A program made the position numbers and the translations under genes. Of a DNA stretch of 64,000 nucleotides, positions 1 to 11,800 are shown piece after piece. Position 1 is the first letter of the stretch, and every line of letters begins with the position of its first letter. This stretch comes from Rhyacichthys aspro (lineage: Eukaryota; Chordata; Actinopteri; Gobiiformes; Rhyacichthyidae), in assembly GCA_036850595.1 (NCBI GenBank), contig CM072148.1, positions 21,074,731-21,138,730 on the forward strand, given 5' to 3'. Under the pieces are notes generated by a model. That model did not search any database and was not told where the DNA came from. It worked only from the letters and a program-made list of their open reading frames with translations.

Positions 1-237
1 TCAGGAAGTGAGAATCATAAGAGGCCAACTCTGTCTAAAAACGTAAAAAGTTGTGGCTGTAAAAGCTCTTTTTAGGGAAAAAAAAAAAGATAATAAGAAT
101 TATGATTACAGCATTATTTATTCTTATGACTATTATAACTTTTTAATGTAATTGTTTGTGTATAGTTTGAGTTGACCAATCAGAGTTACAATGAGTATGT
201 TATTATACATTTAGGCTGTCTGTTTCTGTGTCTGCAG

Positions 238-3200
238 CGAGCAGGCGGCCATCTTGGAAGACATTGTCAGTGATGTTCCTCTGGAGTTTGACTTCCTGTT
301 TTCTCAGTCTCATGCTGAGGTCATCTCTGGGAAACAGGAAGGTAAAATGTCTTGTTCTTTTACTGATATTTCTGCAGAAAGGCTGAGAAGTTTTATTCTT
401 ATTTATACAACTTCTCATGTTTCTTTAGGAGTCTACGCGTGGATCGGTATAAATTTTGTGTTGGGACGCTTTGATCATGCTGACGAGGGTGAGTGTGCAG
501 CTCTGATTATCCATTCAGCTTTTTTAAATCTAATGTCTTCCCATATACCCACTGTAGGAGAATTGGGTTACAACCTTACAATAGATCCCAAAATTCTCTA
601 ACACCCACATGATATACATTTCTGAACCGTGGGGCATTCATGTGTTAACTCGTTCAGAGGCAGCCACAGTCGAGGTGACGACCAGTTCCCAGAGTCGTCA
701 GCCAATCAGCAGGCGGCGCACAGTGGGCATCATGGACATGGGCGGAGCCTCACTGCAGATCGCATACGAAGTGCCTGGAGTCATCACATTCAACTCACCA
801 GAAGAGGTACAAGAAGCTAAAGCTACAGTTGATTATTTAATTCCAAGGTTTAAAGTTTAAAGCACATGAAAACAACAAAGTAGGAAAAATGGCAAATGAA
901 AAAAGGGCTGATCAAATGATGCAAAACACATAAGACTTTCACTCAATCTTCCCTACAAAAATAGTCTTTGGTCTGGAGTAGGGCTGGGTGATATGGACTA
1001 AAAATGATATCTTGATATGTTAATTCATATCTCCATATACAACATATATCTTGATATAGAGCCAACAATTACATTTTTAAGGGCTTTGATTTAGATTTAT
1101 ATCAATTTTAAAAAATAGGGTTGTTTACTTAATTTTTATTAGTATTATCTTTGTTTAAATCTGAAATAATATTTATATGGGAGTATAAATATCTTTTATA
1201 GTTTATAGTATATAGTTTATTAAGATTATTATTTATTTATGAATTTATTATTATTAAGACTCCATGTATCTGGTGATAAATGAGCCACAAAAAACCTTTT
1301 CATGTTCATTTGTGTTCCTTGGTATCAATGGTTACCTTCCAGCACACAAGAAAGTGCCATGACTATTATTTAATACATAATGGCTCTAAATATCAGCGTG
1401 TCTCTCAGGCCCTGTGAGGAGTCAACAGCAACTCAAGGGAAATAAACTACAGCTGCTTTAGCTTTTATTGACCAAACTCCTCTCGGTATCTCTCTGATCT
1501 CATAGAGTGAAGTTAGTTTGTACTTATTTCTGTGCGTGTTTAGCTCAGTCCATGAAGCAGTTCACAGCGAATCAGTGTGGTGCCCTGAAATCACTGAACA
1601 CAAGCTTGGTCTTAGCCACAGAAGGCAACAGACAACTCAGATTTTTTACTAAAGAAAAAAAACAATAACTCAATAAAAAATAATTTTGCAGGCCAGATTA
1701 TATTATGTCTGTTGAGAACCAGCCTTAAAATGTGCCCAGGGATATGAGATCGTCAATGTAAAAGGGTACATTGGTAATTCATCAAAGGAAAGGTTAGTGG
1801 CTGAATCATTGCTGTCAGATTTTTTGTGCTAATTACATTTGGCCAAAGCAGATGCAGAAAGTACATTTATTATATCAGCCATTGACAGCAAACCTATAAT
1901 ATGATAAAAATCTATGCCCTTAACAGTTTTGTGTTGGGTGTTTATTTTTTCAGGAGGAGGCAGGTAAAAGTGTGCTGGCAGAGTTTAACCTGGGCTGTGA
2001 TGTCGAACACACGCAGCACGTTTACAGAGTCTATGTCACGACTTTCCTTGGCTTCGGTGGAAACATGGCCCGACAGCGCTATGAGGACCAGCTGCTCAAC
2101 AACACTTTGAGCAACAGGTGAGAATTTCCCATAAAGACACAGAATAGCTAGATAATGACCTTAAGGACTGTTTGCCCTTTAGTTCAAATTGAAATGCAAA
2201 ACAAAAGTCATCATATTTGAAATTACTCATATTAATGAAAATTGTCTGTTCTTGTGGTGATGTCAGGCTACAGTCTCAGGCAGGTCTCTCTGAAGACAAG
2301 CCACTGTTAGACCCCTGTTTGCCGGTGGGTTTGTCAGACGCAGTTGTCAGGGGCAACCACACGCTGCACCTCCGCGGTCAGGGAGACTGGACCCGCTGTC
2401 AGGATACTGTTCGGCCATTTCTGGGTTTACACAATGGCACCATGTCTCCGGGAGGAGTTTACCAGGTCAGACACAGGCAGCACACATCGCAACAGACTTT
2501 GCATAAGATCTGAAGACACAGACATCACACCATATTTTACATGACATCTGAAAGAAAATAATCCAATAATCTTTTTTTTTAAATCATCGTAGTCTGACTT
2601 TTTATGACGTTGTGCTTTAGGTCTTTTTTGAAAGAGATAATTGTCAGACAGAAAGGGCTTGGGATTTCAGTAAACAAATTTTTTTCAGCTCGGATTATCT
2701 GGGACACTCTTGACTAAGTGAGGCACTGATGATTTTCTTTTTGTTATCATCTTTTCTTTTTTTTTTTAATATTTTAAAACATTTTGTACTTTTCTAGCAA
2801 AAGTTCACAAGTACACATAACATGCAGATGACGTGTGTATAACATGTAAAAGGGGGTACTGTTCATTTTAGTTTTTAAATATCTTTTTTTTTTTAATTAA
2901 AATAATAAGAATTTTATGTCCACCGGCAGCAGTCCCCAAAAAACTATCCTGGGCTCTTTAGGGATCACATATCCTAAAATGTTCTTAAGTATTGTGATGA
3001 TGCTTTCCTAGAATTGCCGTTTAGAGCAAAACCAGCATGTATACCCGTCCAAATATAGTCCTGCCCCTGCCTGTGGCTGAAGATTCGGCTCTCCCTGACA
3101 GGAGCCGGCTCTTCTCGTTCGCTACAAAGAATCGGCTCTTAGAGCCAGCTTGTTAGCGAACAACACATCACTAGAATTAACACTTATTATTAATATCTTA

Positions 3201-5723
3201 AACCAACATTTGTTCTGTTTTTCAGGCTCCTATAAACTTCAGTAACAGCGAGTTTTACGGTTTCTCAGAGTTTTATTACTGTATGGAGGATGTGCTGAGG
3301 ATGAGAGGGGCATACGAAAGCCAGAAATATGCACGAGCCGCTATGGTAACAACAACCACACCACTAACACCATTTATTTGAAACTGTCTTTATGGTAACA
3401 CTGTGTTTTTTTGTCCAGGATTACTGCTCAACTCAGTGGTCCACTCTTAAACAGCGTCTGGACAACAAACTCTTCTCTCAACAGGCCGACCTCAGCAGAC
3501 TCAAGTACGACCACAGCTGCTTTTACAAACTGCTGAGTATTTCTGCCTTTCTTACAGCCCACTTTCAACTAAATGCAATGCTGTGAAAGAACCCTGTTTG
3601 GTGTGTATGTTGTGTGCCACTAAAGACACTACCTTTATTCCAAATTGTCAACACACCCTATAAAAGCTTTCATATTTGCTTTCTTTCTCATTTAATTTAA
3701 TGGATCTAAAAATGCACTTTGGTTTTTTTCTTAACTGACAGATGCTCAGTATAACCCGTTTAATATTTTACTCCAAGCCACGTTTGTGACATGTGTAATA
3801 CTTGGTTTAGGCTTGACATTGCATAATCAGAAGTCTTGCTTTGCACACATATTTAGTTTAGACTAAATCTAGGTTCGACTTTTTAATCTACTTCACTCTT
3901 TGCTGTTGAGTTCAAGGCACTCAGTTTGATTCATACAGTTTTATTCCACTAGATGGTACTGTTCTATTTCTGTGAGATCTCACTGAGCCACTTAGTATTA
4001 AACAAAATATCGGAGTTTTAGACACAACATGACCAACAATTTATGAATAGAGAAAGTATATTTCTGTACATTCATCACTTTGTAATGATTATGATTATAA
4101 TATTTTTTAATCTCTTTACTGTTTTACTCTCTAAAGCGTACTCTTCCAGCTTGTACTAAGCTTGTGTAATACACAGCCATCTCTGTCTTTCCTACAGGTA
4201 CCAGTGCTTTAAGTCGGCCTGGATGTACGAGGTGCTCCACTCTGGTTTCCGTTTCCCTGTCGACTACTCGAACCTGAAAACAGCGCAGCTCGTTTATGAC
4301 AAAGAAGTGCAGTGGACACTAGGAGCGATTTTGTACAAAACCCGCTTCCTGCCACTCAGGTAACAGCACATGAATCAGGTAGAGGAATTCACAACATTTT
4401 GTTTCTCCTCTTCCTATCTATTAGTTTTAGAAGTACAAAACAGCTGTATTTCTTTATTGTTTTTGCTCTGCATGTGTGACTGCGTTTGAGTCATGATGAG
4501 TCTGTGTTATGGAATAGAAATCACAACAAGATGAGGCAGAAGTAACACAAGCCAAGTGTCCTTAAGAAAATACCTTTAACTAGGCCTGGATGATACATTC
4601 CTTTGATTGTTTTTTTTTTGAAGAAAGGCTTTCTGTCAAGGCATCTGGTAAGTTTTCAGTGAAGACGTTTCATCCCTATATATACCTATATAACTATCAC
4701 TGCACTCCTCATTACACTGAACAGCATACACCACATTGCTCTGTTTGTAGCTAGGGATCTTGTCATTGGGGTGGACCAGTTTCTGACGGAGAGTGTTGCA
4801 TGACTCTCCGTCAGAAACTTATAGTGATAGTTCTTCTTCACAAAAGAATGTATCAACACAGAAGGGCCAGAGGTGGGCCTGACTCCGCAGTCCACCTCCA
4901 GCTCAAAGAGAAAGGGCATTCCTTTGAGGACAGCAATGTCCGAATCTTGGCCAAGGCCAATGGTTTGAAAGAGGAGTGAAGCCATCTTTGTGGATGGAAG
5001 CCATCTTTGTTAAAATGGAAAAGCCCTCTTTGAACAGAGGAGGTGGACTCAGATACAACCTCCCCTCCATTTACAACAGTGTGAACCTTCACAAACTTTT
5101 TATTTTGAACCATATCCATAATAGCTATATATTTAAATCACCTAACCTATTCCCTTTGTAAAGACTAATGCTTCTGCTTGTGCCCAGCAGTAACAGTCTC
5201 CAGAGAAATGAGTCCAATGCTTGGTTTAGCAAAGTGGCAGAAATGAACAAAGACTCACTATCAGCTACTTGATTGTTACAAATTGCCTATGTGCTCCCAT
5301 TTAACAGGTGATTTTTATGATTTTATCTGCCATTTAAATTTTTCCTAATTCTGTTTCAAAGGAGACAGAGAAGACAAACACTAAGAAATCCAACCTAAAC
5401 TACTTTCAGTGAGAGTAATGCACACTGCTACTGCTGGTGGTTTGATAATGTTGACTGAGTGTCCTATAGGACTAGTCATTATCATCATTTCTCGTGTTGC
5501 CTTCAGGGACCTGCAGCAGGAGTCGTTGCGTACAGGCCATTCGAGTTGGCTGCGCCCCTCCTTTGTCTACAACCACCACGTGCTGTCGGTGTGCATCCTG
5601 GTGGTGGCGCTGTCCATCTTGCTGTACGTGCTGCGTCTGCGGAGGATCCACCAACGAGAGCAGAGACAGAACGAGGTCCTGAACCTGCTCTGGGTCGAGG
5701 AGGGAGAGGCTCTGCTGCCGTGA
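238..5723 (+). CDS. entpd7: Ectonucleoside triphosphate diphosphohydrolase 7-like, 3' nine exons (5' end outside window)
   Basis: Enzyme of the GDA1/CD39 family, which removes phosphate from nucleoside tri- and diphosphates in the lumen of endomembrane compartments. Coding exons: 238-341, 429-488, 658-806, 1954-2117, 2267-2465, 3226-3345, 3419-3504, 4198-4359 and 5507-5723, all with GT-AG introns and one continuous frame (about 419 residues, stop 5721-5723). Visible conserved regions: KQEGVYAWIGINFVLGRF (apyrase region 3), GIMDMGGASLQIAYEVP (region 4, nucleotide-phosphate loop), FYGFSEFYYCMEDVL (region 5), then KYQCFKSAWMYEVLH. A C-terminal membrane segment (VLSVCILVVALSILLYVL) is followed by RLRRIHQRE and a short tail ending LLWVEEGEALLP. 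Wording such as VPLEFDFLFSQS, RRRTVGI and DPCLPVGL fits ENTPD7 better than ENTPD4, from memory of the human proteins. Known family length is about 600, so roughly 180 N-terminal residues with the first membrane anchor and apyrase regions 1-2 lie upstream of base 1. Confidence 0.93.
976..1500. repeat. Dispersed element in an entpd7 intron (GGGCTGGGTGATAT start)
   Basis: The intron between the exons ending 806 and starting 1954 begins an AT-rich block at GTAGGGCTGGGTGATATGGACTAAAAATGATATC, in pieces a wording met repeatedly in fish intergenic DNA. Repeats of ATATC/GATAT follow. No coding potential was seen. The 3' limit is approximate and the superfamily is not determined. Confidence 0.4.
3085..3172. 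repeat. MITE end with repeated GAGCCGGCTC words
   Basis: In the intron before exon 3226-3345 there are several copies of (A)GAGCCGGCTCTT / AATCGGCTCTTAGAGCC, ending GCGAACAACACATCACTAG. These inverted GAGCC words and the ACACATCACTA end resemble hAT-type MITE termini common in fish. Only one terminus is clear. Confidence 0.4.
4625..5100 (+). mobile_element. Penelope-like retroelement, decayed 3' end (GIY-YIG endonuclease C-terminus)
   Basis: Inside the last entpd7 intron. The + strand encodes, in broken frames, HRRARGGPDSAVHLQLKEKG and GHSFEDSNVRIL (about 4851-4970), then KEAI-like sequence and PSLNRGGGLRYNLPSIYN (about 5024-5080). This ending (…VKEAI.VK.E.PSLNRGGGLR..L…YN) is the one I know from the GIY-YIG endonuclease end of Penelope-like elements. 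Stops and frame changes show it is dead. A perfect 16-bp foldback (4778-4819) lies just upstream of the coding remnant. Confidence 0.6.
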
Positions 5724-6091
5724 GTGACCACGAGGGACCAGCCACGCTGTCTCTGAACTGCCCTGTGAGCCAGTCAGGATGTTTACACTACAGTATGTCT
5801 AAAACTGACTTCATACATCTAAGTTATTTCATTTCTGGACCAACAAAGACACACCGTTGATGACAGTAGTTGGACATATCTCTAATCTGCTCGGTTTTTG
5901 GACGATATACTAAAAGCAGAAAAAAAAAAGGGAACAATCTCACTTTGTGCAACAGACCAAATGGTTTTTAAAGATAAAACATGCAGGATTTGTTTGTAAA
6001 TAACAACTTGCTTTATTTTTGATTTAATTTTAATTATAATCTTGTGTATTGTCTTTTAAAAGATGGTCTGCTTTGAAGTCATTTGTCAAAC

Positions 6092-6293
6092 TTAAAGGTG
6101 CAGTGTGTCCTCTCTAGGCTCTTGTAGAAACAAGAACATGGATCCCTCCATTGGGTTTTCTAAAGCTTTAAATGTCTTTTATCTGAGATAGATAAAGCAA
6201 AGAGTGTTATTTTGAGGCAATGATATGCTATTGAACAGTCAGTTGTTTATCCTGTACCCTGTATCCTACACTTTTAACACACTGCACCTTTAA
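6092..6293. mobile_element. piggyBac-like MITE with perfect 17-bp inverted ends
   Basis: TTAAAGGTGCAGTGTGT at 6092-6108 is an exact inverted copy of ACACACTGCACCTTTAA at 6277-6293. If the outer TTAA on each side is the target duplication, the element is AGGTGCAGTGTGT…ACACACTGCACCT, about 194 bp, as expected for a non-autonomous piggyBac-type insertion. It contains no coding sequence and sits 370 bp after the entpd7 stop. Confidence 0.65.
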
Positions 6294-7363
6294 ATTGTTA
6301 ACAGTTTAAATGAATTGTACCTGAATTGAAGGCTATTTTTGATTGTTTGAGGGTGCACTCACACTGACAATCTGGTATGGTACAACCTGCACCGTACCGC
6401 TCCAGTGGAAAAGAGGCTATAGTGTGTTATTGATGGGTTGCTTAATTCTGTCATTGATCATTTGTTTGAGCCAGATATAAGCTGCTAAAAACTGCAGTTT
6501 AGAGTTTGAGTCATTGTTTTTAACCCTTAAACGTTGGGCAGGTGATAATATTCCTTGTAAAAAAAGCCTTGTAGACAGTAGTGTCTTTCTCTGTGTTGGA
6601 CTGTTGTACTTTTCTTTGTACAGATAGAGACTTGACAACACACATCTTGTGACTTTATGAGATCATGTTGACGCAAACGTGTCTGAGTAGAAATCTGTTA
6701 AACTTCAGAGGAAGTTAAAACATGTTAATCCCACAGTGGGAGAATTTTATGTCCAAAAATAATAAGATTATGATGAATGTACTTGAGAGTTTTGGGGCAT
6801 GACTCATCAGATTCAATGATGATGACCCCATTGTTTAAGGACATAGAAACTCAAATCAACAGGAGTTTTAAACATTGAAGCGATATAAGCCATTTTTGCC
6901 AACTGACTCATTTATTTAAATATGGATCGTACAAATTGAGAGCCTAAGTTGTTTGTCAATTTAGTTAACATTTAATATGAAGAAAGCCACAGTTTTTTTG
7001 AAGAGAGCAAAATGCCTTTATTTTATGAAATCTCTATATTAACTGCAATCCATGCTTATAATTTACCATGAACTGTTTATTTCTGCTCATCTTCAATCAG
7101 TTTTCCACATACTGGAAGTCAGTGTGGTACATTTTACTTTGTTCTTTGTGTTGATCTATCTAGTCTATACCCATAATCTGTCTGTCAATTGCTGAATTTG
7201 TGCATGAAGGTGTGATGCCATAAGATAACAGTAAGCAGTCGGTTGGGGACACCAAGTCCATTCAGAGCTAGACCTGTAGTGCATTCAGTGACTCTAGATC
7301 CAGCTCTAATGTAACTCTATTCAACAATGAGATTTTTGTCGATTGTGACTTCATTCAATTATA

Positions 7364-8062
7364 CAGTGGTCCCTCGTTTATCGCGAGGGTTACGTTCCAA
7401 AAATAACCCGCAATAGGTGAAATCCGCGAAGTAGTTAGCTTTATTTTTTTACAATTATTATATATGTTTTAAGGCTGTAAAACCCTTCACCACACACTTT
7501 ATACATTGTTCTCAGACAGGCATTAACATTTTCTCACATTTCTGTCTTGTTTAAACACTCTCAAAGTTCAAACTTTAGCATCTTCCTCTGTCTTTTGGGT
7601 GCGACCGCAGGTGCCTTTGTCGGTGCAGAACGTTTCGTCAACATTGTGGGTTTTGTCGGGGAGAAAACTTGCAAACATACAGCACTTCAGAGTGACACTG
7701 CTAGTGATCGAACATTTAGTAAATTTGGCAAGCCGAGCGCATTCTGTACTGTACAGGAGACACGGCACGGAGGAGATTGATTGACAATGGTCTACAGTCC
7801 CTTAGCCAATCAGGACGCAGAACACAATGCGCGAGTTCTCCCATAGCCAATCAGGACGCAGAACACAATGTGCGAGTTCTCCCATAGCCAATCAGCACGC
7901 AGAACACAATGCACGAGTTCTCCCTTAGCCAATCAGGACGCAAAACACAATGTGCGTTCATACGCTGTAAAAAAAAAAAAAAAGCATGCAAAATTGCACA
8001 AAAAAAATCGTCGAAACAGCAAGACCGCAAAAGGTGAACCGCGTTATAGCGAGGGACCACTA
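7364..8062. mobile_element. pogo/Tigger-like MITE carrying a 4 x 41 bp tandem repeat
   Basis: The left end CAGTGGTCCCTCGTTTATCG matches inversely the right end CGTTATAGCGAGGGACCACT(A), and both are flanked by TA (7362-7363 and 8063-8064). CAGT.GTCCCTCG ends with TA duplication are typical of pogo/Tigger elements in the Tc1/mariner superfamily. No transposase frame remains. The interior holds four 41-bp repeats (7803, 7844, 7885, 7926). Confidence 0.75.
7803..7962 (+). repeat. Four tandem 41-bp units, each with a CCAAT box
   Basis: The unit TAGCCAATCAGGACGCAGAA… starts at 7803, 7844, 7885 and 7926, so spacing is exactly 41 bp. Each copy contains AGCCAATCAG, a perfect NF-Y-type CCAAT box (the third copy reads AGCCAATCAGCACGC). 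The copies differ by one to three bases. Confidence 0.85.
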
Positions 8063-8785
8063 TAATTCTACCAGAGACTGTCAGCTACAAAGGAATTAAT
8101 TTAAGATTTTCTAACTTGCCTTTGCCCGGAAAGGACGTAACGTTGGCTCTCTACATCATTGTATAATTTTCCTGATGTCATCTTTATTGGACAAAGGGCA
8201 GCTGGGTGTTAAGCTGTGTTCTATGTTATTTCCTATTTCCATACTGCTGAAATGTGTGATAATATTTTCAGTCCCTGAAACCAGTAAGTATCCCTTGTGT
8301 CAGACTCTTGGTCCATCTTTATATATAGGATAAGAGTGAGTTAGGAGTAAGGGAAAGAGCTACTGTGTGTACTGTAAATTGTTTGAAAGTCTTTTGGTTT
8401 GGATGCTTTGTATTTGTATTTGACAACAGTAATGTCCAAACTATTGATTCACACCGGGGTGGGCTGTGAAAACATCACAGGTGCTTTTTTTTGTCCTATT
8501 GTCTTTTTTTAGTCCACCTGTAGAGTTTCTTCACTGGATCATGGACCAATCACAGCTGGGCAGTGTGCAATGTATGTAAACGATAAAGGGACACAACACT
8601 TGTTTTGTGATAAATGTGAAATAAAACCATTCCAATAATCAATAAAACAGTTTTTATTAAAATTGTTTGGTGTGTTTTGATTTGGCCTAATTGTATTGAA
8701 TGTAAGAAAGCCACACAATGTTGGAAAAAAAAAAAAGCAATCTGTTGCTTGCTCATTTCCTGTTCCGGCTCTGGTGTGACTGAGC

Positions 8786-8853
8786 TATAAAGCCTCTCAC
8801 CTGAGCTCAGGACTTTGTCACTGCGGCACAACCCACTGAAGACGGCCAAGATG
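8786..8853 (+). promoter_or_regulatory. TATA-type core promoter and first exon of the galectin gene
   Basis: TATAAAG at 8786-8792 lies 59 bp before the start codon (8851-8853), so transcription probably starts near 8815-8822 (inference). A CCAAT box (GACCAATCAC, CCAAT at 8546-8550) lies about 270 bp further upstream. A short 5' untranslated leader ends GGCCAAG|ATG. Confidence 0.6.
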
Positions 8854-11800
8854 GTAAGCTCCAACTGCACTGAGGACATGTCTTTGTCCTTCATAGACTT
8901 TTAGACCTCAATAATGTTGAATTTCTCTTAAGTTATACTTTTGTGTCGTGATATACAACAGTTTAGTCAAAGGTATTCACTAATCTTAGTTTTGACATTA
9001 AACAAAGCACATTTAGGAAATAGCATAAGAGATTAGACCCATGACCTATTTTGAACTAGACTAATGAACAGTGTTATTCATATTGTGTTAACATGATGGT
9101 GGGTGCGAATAAAGAATATTTTTATTTTCAGGGTTTGACAACTTTTATTTTGGTGTAAAAGTGTAAAAAAAAATGAAAACAAAAAGAAAGTATTTTGACC
9201 TTTTTGATAGACAGTAGACTGTTTTGGACCATTTTAATGATATGCTATGAGTGTGAGGCAGTGTCACAAGCTGTCATTCATTGAGCTTATTCACCCCTGT
9301 ACCTAACGAACAGAGAGAGTACATGAGGATGGGGCATGAGAGAACAATGAAAGGATGACACTGGATGTTATTTATAGGCCTCTGACATGAAGAGGTGGGA
9401 TTGTGGTGTGTGATCTTCCTCCTTAACTTTACTAACCTTACCTCCAAACATTTTCATTCAATTTAAAATATTCTTTTACGCGAAGATATTTTACTAACAA
9501 ATTGCTGACTTTGTTTCTCTAAACTCGGCCTTAGCGTAACGTTAGCTGTTAAAAAAATAAATAAAAAATAGACTTTTGTATGTACATATGTTACCTGCAA
9601 TTCCTCCAACTTTTTAAAGATTTTAAGCCTTTTATTTTGATAGATATGATGTAGATAGACAGGAAGCAGGGTGAGAGAGAGGGGAGTGATATTGAGTGTA
9701 AGACCTGAGCCAGAATCGAACCTGGGTTGCTCAGGTGTGTGGTATGTGCTCTACCAGGTGAGCCACTAAGATGCTCTGTTCTTTTACCTTTCGTTGAGTA
9801 AGACAGCTTGTTATTATTATAATATTTTTTTTAATTCCTTCTCAAAGTTGTAAGAAAGTAGATTGAAGTATTGTACTTTAAAATGACTTAGGACAGTGAT
9901 TCTGTGACTTTTTATCACCAAGTCACCAGAAATATTGTCTCTCTGAGGACCACCCACTTCTCTGTGTTATATCACTGTCTTTGTATTAGCTCACTATGGA
10001 AGTGTCAGAGTAAACTTCATATGCAGTTAATTAAACATTAATCTATGAACTTTTAATTCACTGTTACACTGGAAAATAACTACTAGACAAAACAAACTTT
10101 CCAAATGTACTGTATTTAAACGTTCTAAACTGACACAAACCTCAAAGTTCATCCAAAACGTAACCTTATGCTTAGGATAAAGATTCAAAAACAACTGAAC
10201 TTTTTTTTCCTGATTTCATTTTTTTCATTCTTAAGAACCCCACAAGTACGGCTCAATAAATCCAGAGTACCACCAGTGGTCCTCGTCCCATAGATTTAGA
10301 ACCACTGCCTCAGCACTTAAAATAATGATTTAGTATGTTGAGAATTTGCCTGAACTCTTAAATATTTTGAATAAATGTTGATTTTCTTTTCTTAAATTAA
10401 TCACAGCCTGGAAACACTGTACTAGATACAGATTTATATTGGTGTGATAATTAACCCTTTACAGCCAGGTAAAGCTACATTTGAGTATTTATTGGCATTC
10501 AATTTTTAATTAATAGGAAATTGGACTTATTGGTCAGACATTAATAAACAACTTTACTAACAGCGCGTAATATTCACACTTTTTGAGTTGAAAGCACATG
10601 AACATGACAAAGTGGGAAAAAAAGACTTTCTATTCTACTATACTAGGTTTTAGTTAAATTTGAACAGGTTTTAGTTGAATTTGATTTGGATTTAAAATGA
10701 TTTTAGTTGGAGTTAAACAAGTTTTAGTCAGATATACAGGTTTTACATGGATTTAAAAAAGGTTTTAGATGTTTTTAAATAGTATATTTAACAGTATAGT
10801 AGTATAATAGTAGTCAACAGTATTTCACCAGTATTTATTTAGATATAAGCAGGTTTTAGTCCGATTTAAACAGGTTTTAGTTTGATTTAAACTGATTTTA
10901 GTCTGATTTAAACAGATTTTAAACAGGTTTTAGTTGGATTTAAACAAATTTTAGTTAGATTTAAATTGGTTTTAAACAGGTTTTAGTCAAATTGAAAAGG
11001 TTTAAGCTGGATTTAAACAGGTTTGAAGAGGAATTGTATTTTGAACCTGTACCTTAAAGTTGTCTGACAGAGCTGTTGATGTTGGGGCCATAAACAATAC
11101 CTTTTATCACAGAAGCTGAGATCTGCATAAAATCTCATCTTGTCCTGTGATTGGCCCCTGGGCCTGACTTTGGACATGTCTGGCCTACAGATATTTGGCT
11201 CAAATGCTAATGTTGTGTTATAGTTGCCTAATATTTTGAAGATCTTTTCCTAACACAATGGCAGGAACTATCTTTGATCAATAATAAACAGCAGAAGCAG
11301 AACTGTGTGGTTATTATCTGTACTGTGTCTGTGGGTGTGGTACACTGGGTCACACTGAAGCTCATATGGCTCAGGTGATCACTGTGGAGCATGGCATTTA
11401 TTGTTTTACTGATTAGATAAACATGGATTCCCAGTATTCAGATAACTTTGTTTGAGGAGTAAAGCAATGGTTCCCATCTGGTTTCACTGTGGACTTCCTT
11501 TTATTAAGGACTCTTATTAATTATTTTATGGCATGGTTTCCAGGTAAGTCTTTTGAACAAAAAATGGATGGGTCTAAAGGTCATTGATGGATGTGGGGCC
11601 CTAAGCAGACTCAGCAGATACAGTAGAGATAATAAATAAAATGTTCAAATTCATGAAAAGAGATCTGTACGACATTGACTCTGTTTAAAACCAGAAACAG
11701 CAACATTTATCAGATTCTCTGCTTGAATATTCAATTTAATTCAGTTCAATTCAAAATCAATGTATTAATCTTCAATTTAACCATTGATTCAGAGTTAATC

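Larger units (their letters stand above)
5724..8785. other. entpd7 3' flank and galectin 5' flank, no further gene
   Basis: This 3.1 kb stretch begins with the entpd7 3' untranslated region. No AATAAA is present in its first few hundred bases. AATAAA words occur at about 8622 and 8639, so a long 3' UTR reaching 8.6 kb is possible but unproven. The stretch holds a piggyBac-like MITE (6092-6293) and a pogo-like MITE (7364-8062). Open frames here are short and without recognisable domains. Confidence 0.5.

Noticed and set aside
4686..5119. - strand frames of 88-99 residues
   Set aside because: Antisense shadows of the Penelope-like remnant.
5459..5860. 133-residue frame overlapping the last entpd7 exon
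   Set aside because: Out-of-frame shadow of the GC-rich exon 5507-5723, which has clear homology.
7803..7962. Four regular 41-bp repeats as a possible CRISPR
   Set aside because: They are continuous tandem copies without spacers, inside a MITE.
9700..9770. A tRNA gene on the - strand
   Set aside because: A-box and B-box are recognisable, but the anticodon arm and acceptor stem do not fold, and the body continues into a SINE tail.
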